13,866 bases of DNA from NCBI GenBank assembly GCA_946480245.1, contig CAMLIZ010000123.1, positions 1 to 13,866 on the forward strand, read 5' to 3'. The notes beneath the pieces were generated by a model, which saw only the letters and a program-made list of their open reading frames with translations, was not told the DNA's origin and did no database searches. This DNA is from an uncultured Pseudomonadota bacterium (lineage in GTDB: Bacteria; Pseudomonadota; Gammaproteobacteria; Burkholderiales; Burkholderiaceae). Positions 8,153 through 13,866 of this stretch are shown here, piece after piece (the first letter of the stretch is position 1; each line of letters begins with the position of its first letter). The position numbers and the translations under genes are program-made.

Positions 8153-8170
8153 GCGCCCCCTGAGGGGCGC
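8153..8170. repeat. GC-rich palindromic element, REP-like
   Basis: GCGCCCC-CTGA-GGGGCGC: perfect 7-bp arms with a CTGA loop. Short palindromes of the CCCCTGAGGGG kind are frequent between genes in Burkholderiales genomes, so this is probably a family repeat. I cannot count copies from this window. Confidence 0.45.
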
Positions 8171-8322
8171 GGCAGCGCCGCCGAAGTGTTAAGGCAGGGG
8201 CGCCGAATGACTGAGCGATCGGCACTGGCTGCACCGGCGCCTTACTCGCTTGTGAACGCGCGCAACCGTGACTTTGAAAGACTGCCTTGCGGTATTTCCG
8301 GCGTGTTCCGGCGCCGCGGCGG

Positions 8323-9588
8323 TCAGCCGGCCAGCAGCGGCTCGGCCGCCTCGCGCCAGCCTCGCGGCACGCGGCCGGCCAGAGCGAGCGAGGCGCCCGC
8401 GCCGAGCATCTGCTCGAAGCTGCGGCGCACGGCCTCGGCCGACACCGCCTCCACCCGCACCTGCCATTCGCCGTGTGCGCGCACGCGGCCGTGCACCAGC
8501 AGATCCTGCGTGGCGTCCTCCAGCCGCCGGAAGGGCCGCTCCTGCACCTCGAGGGCGCGCACCGCCAGCTGATTGCGGGCGCGCTCCAGGTGCACCGGAT
8601 CCACCTCCGCCGCCTGGGCATGCAGCAGCTGCGTCACCTCGTGCAGGTACTCGTCCACATGCTCGGGCGCCATCGAGGCCTCGACCACGAACTGCCCGGC
8701 CAGGGCCGTCAGGTCGGCCGAGCAGGCGGCGTAGTAGGCCAGGCCGCGGCGCTCGCGGATCTGGTCCAGCAGCGGCGAACTCATGCCTTCGCCAAACAGG
8801 GCGGCGGCCACCGCGGCAGCCGGGTCGTCGGCCGTGAGCGGCGGCACTGGAAAGCCGAGCACCACATGCGTCTGCTGCACGCCATCCAGCCGCCGTGCGG
8901 CCGCGCCGCCGCGGTAGGCCGGCGGCGCCACCTGGTTGGGCGCGCCCCCGGGCAGGCCACCGAAAGCGGCTTCGGCCTCGCGCGCCACGGCCTGCGGGTC
9001 GATCTGCCCTGCCACCGCGACCACCAGGTTGGCCGCGCTGTACTGACGCTGCACGTAACCCAGCAGCTCGCGCCGCGTGAAGCGCTCGATGTTGCGCCGT
9101 GCGCCGATCACCGGCTGCGCCACCGGGTGCGTGCCGAAGCACAGCTTGTCGAACAGCTTGAACGCGTTGGACAAGCCATCGTCGTCGTCCTCCAGGTACT
9201 CCTGCAGGATCACCTGGCGTTCGCGCTCCAGCTCGGCCTCGGGAAAAGTGCTGTCCTGCACGATCTCGGCCAGCATGCGCAGCAAGGTGCCGGCATGCTG
9301 CGCCAGGCCGCGCATGTGGTACGCGGTGTGCTCCTTGTCGGTGTGCGCATTGACCTCGGCGCCCAGGCGTTCGGCGTCCAGGTTGATCTGCTGGCAGTTG
9401 CGTGCGCGCGTGCCCTTGAACGCCATGTGCTCCACGAAATGGCTGATCCCGTTCAGGCGCAGGCTCTCGTGTGCGCTGCCGGTGCGCACGAACACGCTGA
9501 TGCATACGCTGCGCAGGTGCGGCATCGGCAGCGCGAGCACGCGCGCGCCGTTGCCGAGGGTGGCCACGAGGGGAGCGATTTCATCCAT
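8323..9588 (-). CDS. M16 family zinc peptidase (insulinase/processing-peptidase-like)
   Basis: Metallopeptidase of 421 aa. The N-terminal Peptidase_M16 domain has the inverted zinc motif H50-F-V-E53-H54, and the third ligand is most likely E130 (VILQEYLEDD), so it should be active. Also seen are LNGISHFVEHMAFKGT, EVNAHTDKEHTAYH and the C-terminal domain (about 170-350) with GMSSPLLDQIRERRGLAYY, whose Arg/Tyr close over the substrate. One complete two-domain half, the usual size for single-chain bacterial processing-peptidase homologues. No signal peptide is visible, so it is probably cytoplasmic. The ATG at 9588 is preceded by AGAAGGGAG, a good RBS. It lies 23 bases downstream of the Crp/Fnr regulator gene on the same strand and is probably cotranscribed. 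Substrate unknown. Confidence 0.92.
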   Translation of the reverse strand: MDEIAPLVATLGNGARVLALPMPHLRSVCISVFVRTGSAHESLRLNGISHFVEHMAFKGTRARNCQQINLDAERLGAEVNAHTDKEHTAYHMRGLAQHAGTLLRMLAEIVQDSTFPEAELERERQVILQEYLEDDDDGLSNAFKLFDKLCFGTHPVAQPVIGARRNIERFTRRELLGYVQRQYSAANLVVAVAGQIDPQAVAREAEAAFGGLPGGAPNQVAPPAYRGGAAARRLDGVQQTHVVLGFPVPPLTADDPAAAVAAALFGEGMSSPLLDQIRERRGLAYYAACSADLTALAGQFVVEASMAPEHVDEYLHEVTQLLHAQAAEVDPVHLERARNQLAVRALEVQERPFRRLEDATQDLLVHGRVRAHGEWQVRVEAVSAEAVRRSFEQMLGAGASLALAGRVPRGWREAAEPLLAG

Positions 9589-9611
9589 CGCTCCCTTCTA
9601 TCACAGCCCCG

Positions 9612-10388
9612 TCAGGCCTCGCCGCGCACAGGCGGCTCCGCCAGTGCGCGCAGGCCAGGCGCGTCGAGCACGCTGATCGCGTAGCCGTGCACGCTGATCA
9701 GGCCGCGCCGGCTCAGCTCACGAAGGGTGCGCGAGAACGTCTCCGCGGTGGTGCCCAGCTCCAGCGCGACCGCGCGCTTGCGCTGCTGCAGCTGCAAGGT
9801 GCCGCCCGTGCCGCCGGCGTCGAGCTCGGCATGTTCGAGCAGCCAGGTGGCACAGCGCGCCAGCACGTCCTTCATCACCAGGTCGCGCGTACCGTCGATC
9901 AGCTCGTGCACGCTGCCGGCCAGGCGCACGGCGAGGGCCTGCATCAGGTCGGCGTGCAGCGGCGCGCAGCGCAGCACGGCGTTGACCGGCAACTCCCACA
10001 GCACCGAATCGCTGTCGGCGATCGCGTCCTCGGCATGCGCGCCGCCCAGCAGGCCGCTGGCCAGGTCCAGCCAGGCCGCGGCGCCGACCGCGGTGCGCTG
10101 CTGCAGCAGACCCGCCGGCCCGCGCGTGCCGAGTGCCACGCGCCCTGTCTGCACCAGCCACAGCGCGGTCGCCGGCTGGCCGCGCAGCAGCACGACCTCG
10201 CCGGCACCAAAGCGCCGCTCGCGAGCCACCGCGGCCAGCGCGGACGCGCTGCGGGCATCCAGCACACCGGGCTGGCAGGCCTGGATCAGCGCCGCCTCTT
10301 CGGCCGGCGCCACGCAGGCGCGGCGGGGGCGGGCGCTTGAAGGACGCGTCGCGCCGGAAGGAATGTGCATGAGGGCCTGTGTCTCCAT
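9612..10388 (-). CDS. Crp/Fnr family transcriptional regulator, FNR-type DNA-reading helix without the FNR cysteine cluster
   Basis: DNA-binding regulator of 258 aa. Cyclic-nucleotide-binding-like beta roll about 45-140 (RRFGAGEVVLLRGQPATALWLVQTGRVAL), long dimer helix about 145-185, winged helix about 200-240. The recognition helix TTAETFSRTLREL keeps the E-xx-SR triad (E216, S219, R220) that in FNR reads TTGAT-N4-ATCAA, and such boxes occur next to its gene. It has Cys at 25, 38, 141 and 179 only. The closely spaced N-terminal cysteines that bind the FNR [4Fe-4S] cluster are absent, so direct oxygen sensing in the FNR manner is unlikely; it may be FixK- or Dnr-like. ATG 10388 is chosen because GAGG lies five bases upstream; in-frame ATGs at 10430 and 10415 lack an RBS. 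Divergent from ccoI. Confidence 0.86.
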   Translation of the reverse strand: METQALMHIPSGATRPSSARPRRACVAPAEEAALIQACQPGVLDARSASALAAVARERRFGAGEVVLLRGQPATALWLVQTGRVALGTRGPAGLLQQRTAVGAAAWLDLASGLLGGAHAEDAIADSDSVLWELPVNAVLRCAPLHADLMQALAVRLAGSVHELIDGTRDLVMKDVLARCATWLLEHAELDAGGTGGTLQLQQRKRAVALELGTTAETFSRTLRELSRRGLISVHGYAISVLDAPGLRALAEPPVRGEA

Positions 10389-10447
10389 GGTTGCCTCGCG
10401 GGTGAGATCGTTCATGCGCACTGTGAGCAAGCAAAGCGCGAAGGGAT

Positions 10448-10461
10448 TTGAGGTGCGACAA
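10448..10461. promoter_or_regulatory. Degenerate FNR-like box upstream of the Crp/Fnr gene
   Basis: TTGAG-GTGC-GACAA matches TTGAT-N4-ATCAA at 7 of 10 positions. A class II position on the minus strand would put the transcription start near 10413, which fits the ATG at 10388, but the -10 there (CACAGT) is poor. Possible autoregulation; weak evidence. Confidence 0.25.
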
Positions 10462-10480
10462 GCACCGCCACCCGGCGGCC

Positions 10481-10494
10481 TTGACCTGGATCAG
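10481..10494. promoter_or_regulatory. FNR-type box between the Crp/Fnr gene and ccoI, distal
   Basis: TTGAC-CTGG-ATCAG matches the FNR consensus TTGAT-N4-ATCAA at 8 of 10 positions. It lies 46 bases upstream of the better box that precedes ccoI, in the divergent region, so it could act on either gene. Confidence 0.45.
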
Positions 10495-10526
10495 CCGCAG
10501 GCTACCGGCCCGCAGGCGGCCCGCAC

Positions 10527-10575
10527 TTGACCGGCATCAAGTGCTTCGACGGCATGCACCGATAGATTGCCGCCA
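10527..10575 (+). promoter_or_regulatory. FNR-dependent class II promoter of ccoI
   Basis: The box TTGAC-CGGC-ATCAA (10527-10540) matches TTGAT-N4-ATCAA at 9 of 10 positions. A start at 10575 would put its centre at -41.5, the class II position, and TAGATT (10563-10568) falls exactly at -12 to -7. The transcript would begin 28 bases before the ccoI ATG. The sequence match and spacing are observed; dependence on an FNR-type protein is inferred. Confidence 0.62.
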
Positions 10576-10602
10576 CTGGCCTGCTGCCGCGCCCTTCCCT
10601 CC

Positions 10603-12837
10603 ATGACCACCCTTGCTGCCGCCTCTTGCGATCCCGTGCTCGACGACCCGGTGGAGCTGGCGCGCTTCACGCGCTTTGCAGCGGGTAGCGGCATGGCCGA
10701 GTCGTCGCTGCAACTGGGCGGCATGCATTGCGCGGCGTGCGCCGGCTTGATCGAGCAGGCCTTGCACAGCACCGACGGCGTGCTGGAGGCCGAGGTGAAC
10801 GCTGCGGCCGAGCGCGCCCGCGTGCGCTGGGACCCGCGCCGCACGCGCGCGTCGGCGCTGATCCGCGCCGTGCGTGCCGCCGGCTACGACGCCGTGCCCG
10901 ACACCGCCGCCGACGTGCGCGCCCTGCGCTTGGCCGAGCGGCGCAAGCTGTTGTGGCGGCTTTTCGTCGCCGGCTTCTGCGCCATGCAGGTGATGATGTT
11001 GGCCACCCCGTCCTATGTGGCCGGGCCGGGCGAGCTGGCGCCGGACCTGCGGCAGCTGCTGGAGCGCACCAGCTGGCTGCTCACGCTGCCGGTGCTGCTG
11101 TTCTCCGCCGGCCCGTTCTTCAGCGGCGCCTGGCGCGCGCTGCGCGCCGGCCGCATCGGCATGGACGTGCCGGTGGCGCTCGGCATCGCGGTGGCCTTCG
11201 TCGGCAGTAGCGGTGCCGCGTTCGACCCGCAGGGCCCGTTCGGCTCGGCGGTGTACTTCGATTCGCTCACGATGTTCGTGAGCTTCCTGCTGCTCGGCCG
11301 CTTCCTCGAGCTGAGCGCGCGCCACCGGGCGGCCGACACGCTCGAGCGCGCGATGGCCACGATGCCGCGCACCGCCCAGCGCCTGCGCGAGGACGGCAGC
11401 ACGGAGAGCGTGAGCGTGCAGCGCCTGCAGCCCGGCGACCGGCTGCGCGTCGCGGTGGGCGACGGCTTCCCGGCCGACGGCGTGCTGCTGGCCGGCAGCA
11501 CCGAGGCTGACGAATCGCTGCTCAGCGGCGAGGCGCATCCCGTGCCCAAGCGAGCGGGCGACACGGTGATCGGCGGTAGCCTGAACCTGCAGTCGCCGGT
11601 GATGATGCAGGTGGACCGCGTGGGCGCCGACACGCGCTACGAAGCCATCGTGGCATTGATGCGCGATGCCATGTCGCAGCGCCCCGCGGCACTGGCGCAG
11701 GCCGATCGCTGGGCCGGCCCCTTCCTGTGGGCCGTGCTGCTGCTGGCGGCCGGCGGCGCCGTGGTGTGGCACGCCATCGACCCATCGCGCGCCGTGTGGG
11801 TGGCGGTGTCGGTGTTGATCGTCACCTGCCCGTGTGCGCTGTCGCTGGCCGCGCCCGCCGCGCTGCTCAGCGCCGCGTCGGGCCTGGCGCGCCGCGGCGT
11901 GCTGCTGCGCCGCATCGATGCACTCGAAAGCCTGGCCCGCGTGACGCAGGTGTTCCTCGACAAGACCGGCACGCTCACCGACGCGCAGCCCACTTTGAGC
12001 AGCGTGCAGGCGCTGCCGGCCGCGGAGGATCGGCGCAACGAGTTGCTGGCCGCCGCGGCGGCACTGGCCGGCTGGTCGCGCCATCCGCTGTCGCAGGCCT
12101 TGGCCCAGGCCGTGCCGGAGGCGAACTCGGGCATCGCCTGGCAGCAGGTGGAGGAGATTCCGGGCTGCGGGCTGCAAGCGGTCGACGCACAGGGGCGCAG
12201 CTGGCGGCTGGGCGCGCCGCGCTGGGTGGGCGGTGACGCGCAAGGCCCCGCCCTGCCACTGCAGGTGGCTTTCGGGCCCGCGGGCCAGCCGATGCTGCTG
12301 CTGCAGTTCGACGAGACGGTGCGTGCCGACAGCGCGCAGGCCGTGCAGGCCTTGCAGGCGCAGGGCGTGCAGGTCACGCTGCTGTCGGGCGACGCGCCCG
12401 AGCGCGTGGAGCGTCTGGCGCAGCGCCTGGGCGTGCCGCGCGCCATCAGCCATGCGACTCCCGAGCACAAGCTGGCCGCGCTGCGCGAGGCACAGGCGCG
12501 CGGCGAATGTGTGGCCATGGTGGGCGACGGCATCAACGACGCGCCGGTGCTGGCGCAGGCCGACGTGTCGTTCGCGATGGGCCGAGGCGCGGTGCTGGCA
12601 CGCGCGCACGCCGACGCGGTGGTGCTGTCCGATCGCATCGGCGACGTGGTGGCCGCACGCGCCCTCGCGCTGCGCACGCTGCGCGTGATGCACCAGAACC
12701 TGGCCTGGGCCGCGCTCTACAACCTGGCTTGCGTGCCGCTGGCGCTCGTGGGCCTGCTGCCGCCGTGGGCCGCCGGGCTGGGCATGGCGCTCAGCTCGCT
12801 GCTCGTGGTGGCCAATGCAATGAGGCTTGCGCGCTGA
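10603..12837 (+). CDS. ccoI: CcoI/FixI (CopA2-type) Cu+-translocating P1B-type ATPase
   Basis: Inner-membrane ATPase that exports Cu+ towards the periplasm for insertion into the CuB site of cbb3 oxidase. 744 aa. A heavy-metal-associated domain at about 36-100 carries GMHCAACAG (C43, C46). A membrane domain of about eight helices follows, with the metal-binding CPC motif C409-P410-C411 (VTCPCALSLAAPAAL). Actuator LLSGEAHPVPK (TGE-type loop as SGE), phosphorylated D453 in DKTGT, H494 in the SRHPL motif, and GDGINDAP with D642. Its place before ccoS and ccoN identifies it as CcoI rather than a copper-detoxifying CopA. ATG 10603 has no clear Shine-Dalgarno. A TTG at 10567 is further upstream but lies before the predicted transcription start. 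The stop shares one base with the ccoS start (TGATG). Confidence 0.95.
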   Translation: MTTLAAASCDPVLDDPVELARFTRFAAGSGMAESSLQLGGMHCAACAGLIEQALHSTDGVLEAEVNAAAERARVRWDPRRTRASALIRAVRAAGYDAVPDTAADVRALRLAERRKLLWRLFVAGFCAMQVMMLATPSYVAGPGELAPDLRQLLERTSWLLTLPVLLFSAGPFFSGAWRALRAGRIGMDVPVALGIAVAFVGSSGAAFDPQGPFGSAVYFDSLTMFVSFLLLGRFLELSARHRAADTLERAMATMPRTAQRLREDGSTESVSVQRLQPGDRLRVAVGDGFPADGVLLAGSTEADESLLSGEAHPVPKRAGDTVIGGSLNLQSPVMMQVDRVGADTRYEAIVALMRDAMSQRPAALAQADRWAGPFLWAVLLLAAGGAVVWHAIDPSRAVWVAVSVLIVTCPCALSLAAPAALLSAASGLARRGVLLRRIDALESLARVTQVFLDKTGTLTDAQPTLSSVQALPAAEDRRNELLAAAAALAGWSRHPLSQALAQAVPEANSGIAWQQVEEIPGCGLQAVDAQGRSWRLGAPRWVGGDAQGPALPLQVAFGPAGQPMLLLQFDETVRADSAQAVQALQAQGVQVTLLSGDAPERVERLAQRLGVPRAISHATPEHKLAALREAQARGECVAMVGDGINDAPVLAQADVSFAMGRGAVLARAHADAVVLSDRIGDVVAARALALRTLRVMHQNLAWAALYNLACVPLALVGLLPPWAAGLGMALSSLLVVANAMRLAR

Positions 12838-13022
12838 TGGACATCTTGTACCTGCTCATCCCGCTGTCGGCGCTGCTCGTGCTGGGCATCCTCGGCATCT
12901 TCGGCTGGGCCGTGACGAACGGCCAGTTCGACGACCTGCAACGCGAGGGCGAACGAATTCTTGACGAGGACGCTCAGGCTCTTGAGCCTGGTCAAGCCGA
13001 TGTTGATCACCGTCAACGGTGA
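12837..13022 (+). CDS. ccoS: CcoS/FixS cbb3 oxidase assembly protein
   Basis: Small membrane protein needed for cofactor insertion into cbb3 oxidase. 61 aa: one transmembrane helix at about 4-26 ([23 protein letters not shown]), then the family motif [14 protein letters not shown] followed by DED. The ATG overlaps the ccoI stop by one base, so translation is probably coupled; GAGG lies 11 bases upstream. The C-terminal tail after DED ([12 protein letters not shown]) is unlike the conserved part and is encoded by DNA that contains the two FNR boxes of the next promoter. Confidence 0.93.
   Translation: MDILYLLIPLSALLVLGILGIFGWAVTNGQFDDLQREGERILDEDAQALEPGQADVDHRQR
12982..12995. promoter_or_regulatory. 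Upstream FNR-type box inside the ccoS coding region
   Basis: TTGA-GCCTGG-TCAA, with intact TTGA/TCAA half-sites (8 of 10 against TTGAT-N4-ATCAA). It lies 21 bases, two helical turns, before the promoter-proximal box, so both would be on the same DNA face. Confidence 0.5.
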
Positions 13023-13051
13023 GAACAGCCCCCTCGCGAAGAATGCTTAAG
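13003..13051 (+). promoter_or_regulatory. FNR-dependent class II promoter of ccoN, starting inside ccoS
   Basis: The box TTGAT-CACC-GTCAA (13003-13016) matches the FNR consensus at 9 of 10 positions. A start at 13051 would put its centre at -41.5, and AAGAAT (13039-13044) falls exactly at -12 to -7. The 5' leader would be 40 bases. The operator lies within the last codons of ccoS. Confidence 0.68.
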
Positions 13052-13090
13052 GAACGAACAACCTGCCCTAAGAAAGAAAGGACGCGAACG

Positions 13091-13866
13091 ATGGCTGCTG
13101 CTCCTGCAATCGCTGCGCCCAGTTACGACGACTTCCCCGTGCGCAATTTCGCCCTCGCAGCTGTGCTGTGGGGCGTGGTGGGCATGACGGTCGGCGTACT
13201 GATCGCCGCGCAACTGATCTGGCCGGATCTCACCTTCGGCATTCCCTGGCTCAGCTACGGCCGCCTGCGACCGCTGCACACCAATGCGGTGATCTTCGCC
13301 TTCGGCGGCTGTGCGCTGTTTGCCACCTCGTATCACGTGGTGCAGCGAACCTGCCAGGTACGCCTGTTCGCGCCCGCACTCGCCCGCTTCACCTTCTGGG
13401 GCTGGCAGGCGGTGATCGTGGCCGCCGCCATCACGCTGCCGCTGGGCTACAACCAGAGCAAGGAGTACGCGGAGCTCGAGTGGCCGATCGACATCCTGAT
13501 CGCGGTGGTGTGGGTGGCCTACGCGATCGTGTTCTTCGGCACGATCGGCGTGCGCAAGGTGCGCCACATCTACGTGGCCAACTGGTTCTTCGGCGCGTTC
13601 ATCCTCGCCGTGGCGCTGCTGCACATCGTCAACAGTGCCGCGATTCCGGTGAGCTTCATGAAGAGCTACTCGGCCTACGCCGGCGTGCAGGACGCGATGG
13701 TGCAGTGGTGGTACGGGCACAACGCGGTGGGCTTCTTCCTCACGGCGGGCTTCCTCGGGATGATGTACTACTACATCCCCAAGCAGGCCGAGCGCCCGGT
13801 GTACAGCTATCGCCTGTCGATCGTGCACTTCTGGGCGCTGATCTTCACGTACATGTGGGCGGGCCC
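13091..13866 (+). CDS. ccoN: cbb3-type cytochrome c oxidase subunit I CcoN, N-terminal part; 3' end outside window
   Basis: Catalytic haem-copper subunit of the high-affinity oxidase used at low oxygen. 258 codons are present, about half of the usual length; the window ends within the gene. Several transmembrane helices are visible. H63 ([10 protein letters not shown]) matches the low-spin haem b ligand, H210 ([10 protein letters not shown]) a CuB ligand, and Y254 (IFTYMWAG) the tyrosine cross-linked to it. These are offset by three from my recollection of P. stutzeri numbering (H60, H207, Y251). The next two CuB histidines should lie just past the window edge. ATG 13091 is preceded by AAAGGA eight bases away, a good RBS. 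The rest of ccoNOQP presumably follows. Expression is likely driven by the FNR-box promoter in ccoS. Confidence 0.97.
   Translation, partial: MAAAPAIAAPSYDDFPVRNFALAAVLWGVVGMTVGVLIAAQLIWPDLTFGIPWLSYGRLRPLHTNAVIFAFGGCALFATSYHVVQRTCQVRLFAPALARFTFWGWQAVIVAAAITLPLGYNQSKEYAELEWPIDILIAVVWVAYAIVFFGTIGVRKVRHIYVANWFFGAFILAVALLHIVNSAAIPVSFMKSYSAYAGVQDAMVQWWYGHNAVGFFLTAGFLGMMYYYIPKQAERPVYSYRLSIVHFWALIFTYMWAG

Larger units (their letters stand above)
8068..8322. other. Gene-free stretch upstream of the porin gene
   Basis: 255 bases between the porin start and the peptidase stop. It holds two hairpin-forming repeats (annotated separately) and a short direct repeat TTCCGGCG twice, 10 bases apart (8296-8303, 8306-8313). 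The porin promoter should lie here on the minus strand, but I found no convincing -35/-10 pair. No conserved open reading frame or tRNA is visible. Confidence 0.6.

Noticed and set aside
8171..8322. Search for a sigma-70 promoter of the porin gene
   Set aside because: Only scattered partial matches (for example TTGCGC and TTTCAA on the minus strand) without a properly spaced -10; not supportable as an annotation.
8287..9684. 465-codon open frame on the plus strand opposite the M16 peptidase
   Set aside because: Antisense to a peptidase with an intact zinc motif and a good RBS; no family resemblance of its own.
10537..12693. 718-codon open frame on the minus strand opposite ccoI
   Set aside because: The translation is rich in His, Arg, Gln and Ala with no recognisable domain, and it is antisense to a gene with every P1B-ATPase motif. 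It is the usual by-product of high third-position GC.
13013..13828. 271-codon open frame on the minus strand opposite ccoN
   Set aside because: His/Arg-rich shadow of the ccoN reading frame, with no domain or RBS support.

Overview
The window is GC-rich DNA with genes packed on both strands and no tRNA, rRNA, insertion sequence or CRISPR array that I can see. The gene content suggests a Gram-negative betaproteobacterium, most likely Burkholderiales: a Porin_4-type outer-membrane porin, OpgG/OpgH periplasmic glucan synthesis, a QseE-QseG-QseF type two-component operon, and a cbb3-type cytochrome oxidase locus with CcoI and CcoS. Genus cannot be fixed from the sequence alone.

Left part, all on the minus strand (5924 down to 1): glrK/qseE (sensor kinase), qseG (lipoprotein) and glrR/qseF (sigma-54 activator) overlap head to tail. 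After a 178-base gap come opgG and opgH, coupled by a GTGA overlap. That gap holds what I consider the best discovery lead here. It has a near-consensus sigma-54 (-24/-12) promoter pointing at opgG, preceded by two TGTC-N10-GAC-type inverted repeats at upstream-activator distance. These resemble the site known for E. coli GlrR, and the GlrR-like protein is encoded immediately upstream. The predicted transcript would start with an 8-bp hairpin that swallows the first ATG of opgG, so a TTG nine codons in, with a good ribosome binding site, is a better start.

Middle part: dusA (tRNA-dihydrouridine synthase, plus strand) is divergent from glrK and convergent with a porin gene. The dusA and porin stop codons sit in the two arms of one small hairpin. 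Upstream of the porin is a 255-base gene-free stretch with two further hairpin-forming repeats. Then come a single M16 zinc peptidase gene and a Crp/Fnr regulator gene, both on the minus strand and only 23 bases apart.

Right part, plus strand: ccoI (Cu+ P-type ATPase), ccoS and the start of ccoN (cbb3 oxidase subunit I, cut by the window end). FNR-type boxes (TTGA-N6-TCAA) lie before ccoI and before ccoN. In both cases a -10-like hexamer sits exactly where a class II FNR promoter needs it. The two boxes serving ccoN are inside the ccoS coding region, 21 bp apart. The neighbouring Crp/Fnr protein keeps the FNR DNA-reading residues but lacks the N-terminal cysteine cluster of oxygen-sensing FNR. 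Two circuits therefore stand out: an envelope-stress circuit (QseEGF to OpgGH) and a low-oxygen respiration circuit (Fnr-type regulator to CcoI, CcoS and CcoN).
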